DNA of 8,171 nucleotides from Microcoleaceae cyanobacterium UBA9251 (GTDB taxonomy: Bacteria > Cyanobacteriota > Cyanobacteriia > Cyanobacteriales > Microcoleaceae). The notes beneath the pieces are model-generated. The model saw only the letters and a program-made list of their open reading frames with translations. It was not told the DNA's origin and searched no databases. How positions within the stretch are numbered: position 1 is the stretch's first letter; every line of letters starts with the position of its first letter. Positions 1 through 6,387 of the stretch are shown piece by piece. The stretch is from the NCBI GenBank assembly GCA_003542015.1, contig DPLL01000132.1, forward strand, positions 1 through 8,171, given 5' to 3'. The position numbers and the translations under genes were made by a program.

Positions 1-3
1 CTT

Positions 4-159
4 ATGAATGCTCAACGTGCTGTGCGGTCGATTCTGGCAGCAATTCCCATTGCCGGATTGTGGATCTTAGATTTTTCCCCCAACCTGCTTTTCCTCAAAG
101 AAAACAGCATCGGATGGATGATTTTGGCAATTTATCCCCAATCTCAAATTGCTGTGGCC
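4..159 (+). other. Predicted export leader (long signal peptide)
   Basis: Residues 1-52 of the exoprotein. Arg5 and Arg8 give a short positive N-region, followed by a hydrophobic run (residues 9-22), a polar break containing Lys32 and Glu33, a second hydrophobic run (36-44), then AVA at 50-52 just before the Gly/Pro-rich start of the mature protein. Long leaders are common in TPS exoproteins. The two-part shape leaves open whether Met39 (base 118) or a start left of the window is the real one. Cleavage after residue 52 is inferred by eye. Confidence 0.5.
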
Positions 160-3100
160 GGGCCTATTGTTGCAGCCCCAGACGGCACCGGTACCGCCAT
201 CACCCCAGGGCCCCGCACAGGGCCGCCAACTCGCTACGACATTACAGGCGGCACTCCCTCAAGGGATGGAGCAAATCTATTCCACAGTTTTACTCGTTTT
301 GGCCTCAATACCGGCGAAACTGCCAATTTTATCTCAAACCCAGCGATTCAAAATATCCTCGGCCGCGTTGTCGGGGGCGACGCTTCATTAATTAACGGTC
401 TAATTAAAGTTAGTGGCGGCAATTCTAATCTATTCCTGATGAACCCTGCTGGGATTATTTTCGGAAATAATGCCCGACTGGATGTGTCCGGGTCTTTTTT
501 TGCTACCACGGCTAGTGGTATCGGTTTTGACAACCGCTGGTTTAACGGTACTGGGGTTAATGATTACGCGGCCCTAGTCGGAATGCCTAATGCTTTTGCT
601 TTTCCCGCACAGTCGGGGAGTATTGTCAATGCCGGTAAGTTGGCTGTTGGTAATGGGCAAAATTTAACTTTGCTTGGCGGCACGGTGATTAGTACGGGAG
701 AACTTTCAGCCCCGAAGGGTCAAATTACTGTGGCTGCTGTACCGGGGGGAAATCTGGTGCGGCTGAGTCAAAACGGACTTTTGCTGAGTTTAGAAGTTTC
801 TCCGTCTGCGGGAATGTCGGGTTCTGAAACTATCCCCTTCTCTCCCCTGGCTTTACCTCGGCTGCTGGCTGGTCCGGGCGTTGCTCACGCTACGGGTATA
901 ACTGCGAACGCTCAAGGTGAAGTGGTACTGACGGGAGGAGAAACCGTGGCGGCTGTGGCTGGAACTGCCATTGTATCCGGTGCTGCGGACGTGTCTGCCC
1001 CCAATGGCACCGGAGGAACGGTGAATGTCTTGGGTGACAGGGTAGGGCTGTTCGGAGCGAAGATCAACGCTTCGGGAGCTGACGGCGGCGGAACGGTGCG
1101 GATCGGGGGAGATTACCGAGGCGCGGGGACGGTGCCTAATGCGACGATGACTTACGTAGATGGCAAAAGTTCGATCGCCACAAATGCCACTCAAGCAGGT
1201 AACGGCGGCAATGTTGTGGTGTGGGCCGACAATACGACAGCATTTTTGGGTAGCATCAGTGCTCAGGGTGTCTCGACAACGCCCGGTAGCGGTGGTGTGG
1301 GCGGGTTTGTGGAAGTTTCGGGCCTTCGAAGATTGGTTTTTAACGGTACTGTCGATACCACTGGAACAAATGGTTTCGGGACTTTGCTGTTAGATCCAGA
1401 GAATATTTTAATTACAGATTCCGCAGCAAGTGCCGACGATGCGGCAATTATTGCTAACAACAATATTTTGGCAACAGCAACTTCACCGGTACAGCCAAAT
1501 ACTTCAGAGGCTTCGCTGACAATTTCGGCGAGGGCTTTGGAAGGTATGTCGGCGACGGCAAATGTGGTTTTGTCAGCGCTAAATGATATTACAATTGCTG
1601 ATTTGGCTGACCATCAGTTGAGCTTTCAAGCTACTACAGGTTCTATTGCTTTTAAGGCAGATGCCGATCGCAACGGTGCTGGCGCGTTTTCGATGAATCC
1701 TCAAGATAGAATTAGCACGGCTGGTGGCTCGATCGCAATTTCGGGCAACCAAATTACTGCGGGTAATTTGTCAAGTAACGGTGGAAATATTAGTTTAACC
1801 AGTCAGGGAGCGACAGTTGCGGGCAATATTTCTTCATTAAATACTCGCACCGACAGCAGTGGCAATATTTTGCTGGAAGGGGTGAATGTAACAGCCGAAA
1901 AAATTGATGCCAGTGGCTCCGAAGGCGCGGCAAATGTGAGTTTGACGGCTGAGAAGATTCTGACGGTTAGGGGAATTGCAGCGGGGTCGGGAAATATTAC
2001 TTTGACTGGTAATGAAATAGATTTGACTGGTGGTGCGAATTCAGTCAGCGGTACTGGCTTTTTGGTGTTGCAACCTTGGAATACCGGTCAAAATATTGTG
2101 ATCGGCGGTACGGGAGATGTGGGCACAAATACTTTTTTGAATCTGACGGCAATTGACCTCTCGACTCTGCAAAATGGGTTTAGTGGAATTACGATCGGCA
2201 GCAGCGACGGTAGCGGTTCGATTCTGGTGGCAAATGATTTTACTTTTTATGACCCGCTAATTATTCAATCGTCGGCAGCGTCGGGAACAATTACTACCAC
2301 GAGTCGGCTGAGAGGGGCAGACAATGCGTCAATTACTCTCAAAGCTGATGGCAATATCAGAACTGGTAATATTTCTACTAACGGTCAGGAAATTAGCCTC
2401 GCTAGCAAAACGGGCAATGTGACCACCGGTCAGCTACAAACGGGAAATGTAACTGTTGTGCCGGATGCAGTCGATGCTGCCAAGGTGAAGCAGACGGCAG
2501 GAGATGTTAGCGTTACTGCTGAGGGTAAGGTGACAGTAGTCTCGATCGACACTAGGGGCGATCGCGCGGGGAATGTGACGCTGACGGGCAGAAACGGGCT
2601 CAGTGTGGGGGCGATCGAAGCTGGCGGTTCGCAAACACCGGGAAATATTACTTTAACTGGTAGCGAAATTGACTTGACTGGTGACAAAAATTCCGTAGGA
2701 AGCAACGGTAATCTGGTGCTGCAACCGGCGGAAGCGCGCCAGAATATTACTCTTGGTGGTTCGGCAGATACTGAGGCTTTGAATCTGACTGCTGCTGAAT
2801 TGGGGACTTTGCGGAATGGGTTTGTTTCGATCGCGATCGGGCGTGCAGACGGTAGCGGGCTGGTCTCGATTGCTCCCCCAACGACAACGACAACGACAAC
2901 GACAACCCCCGCAGCAGTGACATTTCAAGACCCGATCGTGATTCGATCGCCATTGGGAACGGGTGCGATTCAGGGAACCGGTGCGATCGCAGGAATTGAT
3001 AACGCTTCGATTACTCTGCTAGGCGGTACTGTCAGCGTCGGCGACGTTACCTCGAATGCAGGCATTAACATCACTAGCAGTCAGGGGAATGTGACGACTG

Positions 3101-5154
3101 GTACGGTTTCGTCTCGATCGCCAAACGGAGCGGCGGGGGATATCAACATCCGTAGCGCAGGTGCCGTAACATCCGGCAACGTCGATGCTTTCGGTGCCAA
3201 AAGTGGCGGAGATATCTCGATTACAGCACCAGGTTCGATCGCTACAGGGGTGATTAACTCTAGTTCTCAGTCGGGAAATGCCGGTTCGAGTACGATTACT
3301 GGGCAGAAAGATGTTGAAGTTACTTCGATCAAAGCTCGCGGCAATACCGGCGGTGATGTTGAAGTAACCGCTGGGGGAGTGTTTCGGGCTACCCGAACCG
3401 AGAACCAAGTTGCCGAGAGCGCCACCGTGAGCATTTCTACAGACGGGGAAGTGCGATCGGGCTCACAGACGCTGACACAAAGCACTTGCAAGTCGGGAAC
3501 CTGCACTCTGACTCCTTTGGCGACGGCCGATTCTCAGCCAAACACTGCCACGGGCACAACTGCTAGCAGCCCACTCGCGATCGCACCGAGTCCCGCGCCT
3601 AGGACAACTGTGCAACTGAAAACCACAGGCAATTCTCAAGAATTGGTTTCTGTGACAAGTCCGATCGCGAGCGAAAATCCTGCAAATAACAACACCACAA
3701 ATGTCTCGCCAGAGGCTCCTGCTGCGCCTCTGGGCACGGTTGCGAATCCTCCGGCGGCCGCGGCATCGTCTTCGGAACAAGTGTCGCCGTGGGTGTCAAC
3801 AGACCAGGGCACAACACAGGCCCCGGTCAACGGGCAGACAGGAGCAACTACACAGAAGCCAGGGAGTGCGACAACGTTTGAGAATCCCAGAGTTCCAGAG
3901 ATTTCTCGATCGAACTCAATCGCCCAAATAAATCCGATCGATGCAGTGCAGAAAAGGGAGCAAATTCAGGGCAGAGAATTTGAACGTTACTTTGGCAGCA
4001 GTAATCTTCCTGAAAAATCGGTGACGCCGCAAAGCATCCGAGATACCCTCAGCAGCGTCAATCGCTTGACTGGGGTTAAACCGGCGATCGTTTACGTGTG
4101 GGCGAAAGCCAACCATTTAGAATTAGTGCTGCTGTTACCTGACGGCAAAAATATTTTCAAAAGCGTGCCAGCCAGTCGCGAAACAGTGCTACAAGTTGCT
4201 AAAGAGTTTACTAATGCTGTGCGAACTCCCAGGAGATTAAATGCTGCTGACTACAAGGAACCAGCCGAGCAACTTTACCAGTGGCTAATTGCACCACTGC
4301 AACCGGAATTGGAGCGTCACAACATTGACACGTTGGTGTTTTCGATGGATGCAGGTTTGCGAACTTTGCCTTTGGCTGCTCTTTACGACGGCAAGCAGTT
4401 TTTGGTAGAAAAATACAGTTTGGGGCTGATTCCCAGTTTGAGTTTAACTGATACTCGCTATGCGGATGTCAAGGATGCTCAAGTTTTAGCGATGGGTGCG
4501 TCGAGATTTCCCGAACAATACGCTCAAAATCCTTTGCCGGCTGTACCACTGGAAATATCGACAATTGTGGGTAAGATTTGGCCTGGTTTGTCTTTTCTTA
4601 ACGAGAGTTTTACTCTGGAAAATTTGAGGAATAAGCGCAAGCAAGAATACAAAATTATTCATTTAGCTACTCACGGCGATTTTCAGCCTGGGGGTGCAGA
4701 AAATTCTTACATTCAGTTTTGGGATACTAAGTTGCGGTTGAATCAGTTGGGTGAGTTGAAGTTATCGAATCCGCAGGTGGAGTTGTTAGTATTGAGTGCT
4801 TGCACTACGGCGGTAGGGGATGAACAGGCTGAGTTGGGGTTTGCGGGGTTGGCGGTAAACGCGGGGGTAAAGTCGGCTTTGGCGAGTTTGTGGTATGTCA
4901 GCGATGCTGGTACTTTGGGGCTGATGACGGAGTTTTACCAGCAGTTACGCACGGCACCGATTAAGGCTGAGGCTTTGCGGCAGGCGCAGTTGTCGATGTT
5001 GCGGGGGGAAGTGCGGTTGGAGGATGGTTATTTGGTGCGATCGGGCAATAATCAGGCTCTACCTTTGCCTGCGGAATTGGCAGCCAAGGGAGACAAAAAT
5101 TTGTCGCATCCTTATTATTGGGCGGCTTTTACGATGATTGGTTCGCCTTGGTAA
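4..5154 (+). CDS. TPS-family filamentous-haemagglutinin-type exoprotein with C-terminal CHAT peptidase domain
   Basis: A 1716-residue predicted secreted or cell-surface protein. Residues 1-52 form a leader with two hydrophobic stretches (about 9-22 and 36-44) and a plausible cleavage site after AVA at 50-52. Residues about 78-200 match the TPS/haemagglutination domain that directs export through a TpsB outer-membrane pore (NPAIQNILGRVVGG at 112-125, NPAGIIFG at 147-154). Residues about 200-1150 are Gly/Thr/Ser/Val/Asn-rich short repeats expected to fold as a beta-helix. A C-x4-C pair (1162, 1167) precedes a low-complexity linker (about 1170-1310). Residues about 1325-1716 are a full CHAT domain: HLATHG gives His1557, LLVLSACTT gives Cys1600, and the end HPYYWAAFTMIG is typical of the family. 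The first ATG is used, but only three bases lie upstream and that codon is open, so the true start could be left of the window and no ribosome site can be judged. The domain calls are strong; substrate and biological role are unknown. Confidence 0.93.
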   Translation: MNAQRAVRSILAAIPIAGLWILDFSPNLLFLKENSIGWMILAIYPQSQIAVAGPIVAAPDGTGTAITPGPRTGPPTRYDITGGTPSRDGANLFHSFTRFGLNTGETANFISNPAIQNILGRVVGGDASLINGLIKVSGGNSNLFLMNPAGIIFGNNARLDVSGSFFATTASGIGFDNRWFNGTGVNDYAALVGMPNAFAFPAQSGSIVNAGKLAVGNGQNLTLLGGTVISTGELSAPKGQITVAAVPGGNLVRLSQNGLLLSLEVSPSAGMSGSETIPFSPLALPRLLAGPGVAHATGITANAQGEVVLTGGETVAAVAGTAIVSGAADVSAPNGTGGTVNVLGDRVGLFGAKINASGADGGGTVRIGGDYRGAGTVPNATMTYVDGKSSIATNATQAGNGGNVVVWADNTTAFLGSISAQGVSTTPGSGGVGGFVEVSGLRRLVFNGTVDTTGTNGFGTLLLDPENILITDSAASADDAAIIANNNILATATSPVQPNTSEASLTISARALEGMSATANVVLSALNDITIADLADHQLSFQATTGSIAFKADADRNGAGAFSMNPQDRISTAGGSIAISGNQITAGNLSSNGGNISLTSQGATVAGNISSLNTRTDSSGNILLEGVNVTAEKIDASGSEGAANVSLTAEKILTVRGIAAGSGNITLTGNEIDLTGGANSVSGTGFLVLQPWNTGQNIVIGGTGDVGTNTFLNLTAIDLSTLQNGFSGITIGSSDGSGSILVANDFTFYDPLIIQSSAASGTITTTSRLRGADNASITLKADGNIRTGNISTNGQEISLASKTGNVTTGQLQTGNVTVVPDAVDAAKVKQTAGDVSVTAEGKVTVVSIDTRGDRAGNVTLTGRNGLSVGAIEAGGSQTPGNITLTGSEIDLTGDKNSVGSNGNLVLQPAEARQNITLGGSADTEALNLTAAELGTLRNGFVSIAIGRADGSGLVSIAPPTTTTTTTTTPAAVTFQDPIVIRSPLGTGAIQGTGAIAGIDNASITLLGGTVSVGDVTSNAGINITSSQGNVTTGTVSSRSPNGAAGDINIRSAGAVTSGNVDAFGAKSGGDISITAPGSIATGVINSSSQSGNAGSSTITGQKDVEVTSIKARGNTGGDVEVTAGGVFRATRTENQVAESATVSISTDGEVRSGSQTLTQSTCKSGTCTLTPLATADSQPNTATGTTASSPLAIAPSPAPRTTVQLKTTGNSQELVSVTSPIASENPANNNTTNVSPEAPAAPLGTVANPPAAAASSSEQVSPWVSTDQGTTQAPVNGQTGATTQKPGSATTFENPRVPEISRSNSIAQINPIDAVQKREQIQGREFERYFGSSNLPEKSVTPQSIRDTLSSVNRLTGVKPAIVYVWAKANHLELVLLLPDGKNIFKSVPASRETVLQVAKEFTNAVRTPRRLNAADYKEPAEQLYQWLIAPLQPELERHNIDTLVFSMDAGLRTLPLAALYDGKQFLVEKYSLGLIPSLSLTDTRYADVKDAQVLAMGASRFPEQYAQNPLPAVPLEISTIVGKIWPGLSFLNESFTLENLRNKRKQEYKIIHLATHGDFQPGGAENSYIQFWDTKLRLNQLGELKLSNPQVELLVLSACTTAVGDEQAELGFAGLAVNAGVKSALASLWYVSDAGTLGLMTEFYQQLRTAPIKAEALRQAQLSMLRGEVRLEDGYLVRSGNNQALPLPAELAAKGDKNLSHPYYWAAFTMIGSPW
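235..603 (+). other. TPS (haemagglutination activity) secretion domain
   Basis: Residues about 78-200. The pattern starts with DITGGTPSRDGANLFHSF, continues through FISNPAIQNILGRVVGG and INGLIKVSGGNSNLFLMNPAG, and ends with IIFGNNARLDVSGSFFATTA. This is the conserved N-terminal module of TpsA proteins that binds the POTRA domains of the partner transporter. The family's NPNG-like motif appears here as NPAG (147-150). The domain looks complete. Confidence 0.9.
1888..2436 (+). repeat. Beta-helix segment duplication, copy A
   Basis: Residues 629-811. This segment aligns along its whole length with residues 843-1035. Shared landmarks are GNITLTGxEIDLTG (663 and 880), LVLQP, LNLTA followed by LxNGF and IGxxDGSG, FxDP, DNASITL (773 and 999) and GNVTTG (804 and 1028). 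The offset stays between 214 and 226 residues, which indicates a tandem segmental duplication and not chance similarity of beta-helix rungs. Confidence 0.85.
2558..2565. repeat. HIP1 octamer GCGATCGC
   Basis: An exact palindromic HIP1 site inside the exoprotein gene. Other exact sites are at 2983-2990, 3577-3584, 6737-6744 and 7508-7515, all in coding sequence. Chance expectation for one 8-mer in 8171 bases is about 0.12, so the enrichment is a cyanobacterial fingerprint. Confidence 0.9.
2881..2904 (+). repeat. In-frame ACGACA hexamer microsatellite encoding poly-Thr
   Basis: Four perfect copies of ACGACA followed by ACC encode nine consecutive threonines (residues 960-968) inside copy B of the duplicated beta-helix segment. 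Gain or loss of a unit keeps the frame and would change the length of a surface loop by two residues per unit. Confidence 0.9.
3487..3504 (+). other. C-x4-C cysteine pair at end of beta-helix stalk
   Basis: Residues Cys1162 and Cys1167 in TCKSGTCTLTP. Apart from catalytic Cys1600, these are the only cysteines in the 1716-residue chain. They sit exactly where the repeat stalk gives way to the low-complexity linker. A small disulfide loop after export is plausible; some TPS adhesins (HMW1) use a C-terminal cysteine pair to stay anchored to their transporter. That role here is inference. Confidence 0.6.
3979..5151 (+). other. CHAT (caspase HetF-associated with TPRs) peptidase domain
   Basis: Residues about 1326-1716, at the extreme C-terminus. 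The catalytic dyad of clan CD peptidases is visible: His1557 in IIHLATHGD and Cys1600 in LLVLSACTT, with the usual GFAGLAVNAGVKSALASLW strand-helix segment after it and the closing HPYYWAAFTMIGSPW. An upstream part (about 1356-1500, including IDTLVFSMDAGLRTLPLAAL) matches the N-terminal half of the family domain. No disruption is seen, so it should be catalytically competent. Cys1600 is the only cysteine within the domain. Confidence 0.93.
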
Positions 5155-5163
5155 TTGCGATCG

Positions 5164-5198
5164 GTTATTTGTTATTGGTTATTAGTTATTTGTTGGTT
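5164..5198 (+). repeat. Heptanucleotide tandem repeat (GTTATTN type)
   Basis: Five consecutive 7-mers start 9 bases after the exoprotein stop codon: GTTATTT, GTTATTG, GTTATTA, GTTATTT, GTTGGTT. Heptamer tandem repeats (STRR) are a known class of intergenic repeat in filamentous cyanobacteria. The last unit also forms the left arm of a hairpin. Confidence 0.7.
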
Positions 5199-5225
5199 CC
5201 CATAACCAATAATATCATAATGATA
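5190..5225. terminator. Possible bidirectional hairpin region between convergent genes
   Basis: TTGGTT (5193-5198) and AACCAA (5204-5209) pair around a 5-base loop, extendable by a G-U and two T-A pairs to 5190-5212. Immediately after, TATCAT A ATGATA (5213-5225) is a perfect short palindrome. The position, 36 bases after the exoprotein stop and between two convergent genes, suits a terminator, but the stem is AT-rich and no T-tract follows. Confidence 0.3.
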
Positions 5226-5246
5226 CTAATAGGTCGTAAGATTAAA

Positions 5247-5284
5247 TGAACCGCGAAGGCGCTAAGGACGCGAAGGAAGAGAAA
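5247..5284 (-). repeat. Dispersed intergenic repeat (CGCGAAGG type)
   Basis: The top strand reads TGAACCGCGAAGGCGCTAAG then GACGCGAAGGAAGAGAA. Its reverse complement, with the core CGCGTCCTTAGCGCCTTCGC before GGTT, is a motif I recognise as recurring in intergenic DNA of Microcoleus/Oscillatoria-like genomes. A diverged relative in the opposite orientation lies at 6079-6127. No coding function is apparent. Confidence 0.6.
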
Positions 5285-5358
5285 TAAGAAGATGCAGTAT
5301 TCCGATGCAACCGGATTAGGTATGACAACTATTCAAGGGGATTTGATATAACCAATAA

Positions 5359-5991
5359 CTACTGACTAATTGCTAATTGAGTCAGCCGTTTGAGGATGCG
5401 GAGCACGTCATAAAGTTCGTTGCCAGGGTTGCGGGTGAGATAACCTTTAGATGTGCCATATCGCGGTGATTCTCCGTTAACTAATTTGACAAAAATGAAA
5501 CTGCTGCCTGTAGCAATCATGCCGTAACTCGGTTTCTCTGGGTTCGGGTTTCCCAGCATATAAGCTAAGATTTGTGCGAGGCCAGCTTCGATGGAAAATG
5601 AAGCTCGCTTCGATTCTATTACCATCAGCCACAACTGGTCTTTTAAAACTAAAGTGTCGAGGCTCCCTTTGATGATAACGCCTTCGTCTTCTTCCGAAAT
5701 TTCAACTGATTTTTCTGGTTTAATGTAAAATGGATGCAGGTAAAATTCTCCGGTGAATAACAGCGGAGAGACGATCGACAAACTGATAGTTTTTTCCAGC
5801 AGCGGCGGATGTTCCAGCAAATTGAAATAGCCCGCTTTAATCTGGTTTAGTTGTTGTTTCTGAAAGTCCGTAATTTCCGGCAAATCCTCTTGCCATTCCC
5901 TGAAAAAATTATCGTCTTGAACAAATTGCAGACCGAAAAGAGTTTGTAATTCTTCTAATGTGACATTCTTAGCTTGAATTGTTTGAACCAT
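5359..5991 (-). CDS. PD-(D/E)XK nuclease-like protein (restriction endonuclease subunit R-like small protein)
   Basis: A 210-residue protein without signal peptide or membrane segment, so cytoplasmic. It carries the active-site signature of the PD-(D/E)XK nuclease fold: Asp112 in GSLDTL, then a hydrophobic strand leading to Glu126-x-Lys128 in VIESKRA, followed by a helix with Gln140 and Tyr144 (AGLAQILAYML) that resembles the Q-x3-Y motif of RecB-type nucleases. An acidic helix with Glu66 lies upstream. Cyanobacterial genomes contain many short proteins of this kind, often labelled restriction endonuclease subunit R although they lack helicase and methylase parts. The start ATG at 5991 gives the motifs in full; no clear Shine-Dalgarno sequence precedes it. 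It is convergent with the exoprotein gene, with no partner methylase in view. The fold assignment is good; nuclease activity and target are unproven. Confidence 0.85.
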   Translation of the reverse strand: MVQTIQAKNVTLEELQTLFGLQFVQDDNFFREWQEDLPEITDFQKQQLNQIKAGYFNLLEHPPLLEKTISLSIVSPLLFTGEFYLHPFYIKPEKSVEISEEDEGVIIKGSLDTLVLKDQLWLMVIESKRASFSIEAGLAQILAYMLGNPNPEKPSYGMIATGSSFIFVKLVNGESPRYGTSKGYLTRNPGNELYDVLRILKRLTQLAISQ

Positions 5992-6024
5992 AACGAAGTC
6001 CGGCTAATCTTATGGATGGATACG

Positions 6025-6030
6025 ATTATA
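6025..6030 (-). promoter_or_regulatory. Candidate -10 box for the nuclease-like gene
   Basis: On the minus strand the sequence reads TATAAT exactly, 33 bases before the ATG at 5991. This would place transcription start about 25 bases upstream of the start codon. No convincing -35 hexamer lies at 16-18 bases (the CTGACG nearby is only 13 away), so the promoter rests on the -10 match and its position. Confidence 0.4.
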
Positions 6031-6078
6031 GCACAGAGATTTTCGTCAGATTAAACCCGCTAGCATTAGAATAATTCA

Positions 6079-6127
6079 TCTCTCTCTTCTCTAACTCTGT
6101 GTCCTCTGCGCTCTCTGCGGTTAAAAC
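6079..6127 (+). repeat. Dispersed intergenic repeat, opposite orientation
   Basis: The core GTGTCCTCTGCGCTCTCTGC followed by GGTTAAAA matches a repeat commonly seen in cyanobacterial intergenic DNA. It is a diverged relative of the element at 5247-5284 read on the other strand (compare CGCGTCCTTAGCGCCTTCGC before GGTT). The two lie in inverted orientation on either side of the nuclease-like gene. Confidence 0.55.
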
Positions 6128-6175
6128 ATTCATAAACAATTATAAGATGCAGAAATTTCGCTCAATAAAATGCCG

Positions 6176-6194
6176 AGAATATTGCAGATATTCT
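6176..6194. other. Small stem-loop
   Basis: AGAATAT and ATATTCT are perfect reverse complements around a 5-base loop (TGCAG). It is AT-rich, about 185 bases upstream of the nuclease-like gene on its transcribed strand. No T-tract or known regulator site is recognised, so its role is open. Confidence 0.35.
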
Positions 6195-6275
6195 GATGTA
6201 GTTAGGTGAAAGGTTTTTACCACTCTGTCTAGGCTAAATTCGCTGTAAGACATGGCTTAATATATTTGGGTGATT

Positions 6276-6317
6276 GGGCCTAGGGCCTAGGGCATGGGGC
6301 ATGGGGCATGGGGTATA
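6276..6317 (+). repeat. Heptanucleotide tandem repeat (GGGCNTR type)
   Basis: Six head-to-tail 7-mers: GGGCCTA twice, GGGCATG three times, then GGGTATA. This is an STRR-type array like those described from filamentous cyanobacteria. It abuts the inverted repeat that begins at 6322. No flanking spacer structure or palindromic unit suggests CRISPR. Confidence 0.85.
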
Positions 6318-6321
6318 CCAA

Positions 6322-6387
6322 AGAAACCGGGTTTTTCACTTTAGTTAAAGGCAGGGATGCAGTATTTTTGTAAAAAACCCGGTTTCT
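6322..6387. repeat. 15-bp inverted repeat element (possible miniature mobile repeat or terminator)
   Basis: AGAAACCGGGTTTTT at 6322-6336 and its exact reverse complement AAAAACCCGGTTTCT at 6373-6387 enclose a 36-base loop. I recognise AGAAACCGGGTTTTT ends as a frequent palindromic repeat in Microcoleus/Oscillatoria-like genomes. It begins 37 bases downstream of the serine protease stop codon, so the hairpin may end that transcript, although no T-tract follows on the minus strand. It is too short to encode a transposase, and no target-site duplication is evident. Confidence 0.7.

Larger units (their letters stand above)
2530..3108 (+). repeat. Beta-helix segment duplication, copy B
   Basis: Residues 843-1035, the second copy of the segment at residues 629-811. 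Over 42 bases starting at 1990 (copy A) and 2641 (copy B), 37 positions are identical, so homology is still visible at DNA level. Copy B differs by a short insertion that includes a nine-threonine run at 960-968. Confidence 0.85.

Noticed and set aside
118..120. Met39 as the real start of the exoprotein
   Set aside because: It would leave a leader with no positive N-region, while the ATG at 4 gives basic residues plus hydrophobic core. Kept only as an alternative.
853..1194. 113-residue open frame on the minus strand inside the exoprotein gene
   Set aside because: It overlaps the strongly supported beta-helix coding sequence, has Ser/Arg-rich composition typical of a shadow frame, and shows no motif.
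2653..2953. Two minus-strand frames with Cys/Arg or Ser/Leu runs
   Set aside because: The runs are only the ACGACA microsatellite read on the other strand, inside the exoprotein gene.
3463..3830. Arg- and Cys-rich minus-strand frames over the linker region
   Set aside because: Shadow frames of the low-complexity linker; the plus-strand frame continues unbroken through them to a complete CHAT domain.
6276..6387. Possible CRISPR array
   Set aside because: The units are 7-base head-to-tail repeats without spacers, followed by a single inverted repeat; no cas genes are present.
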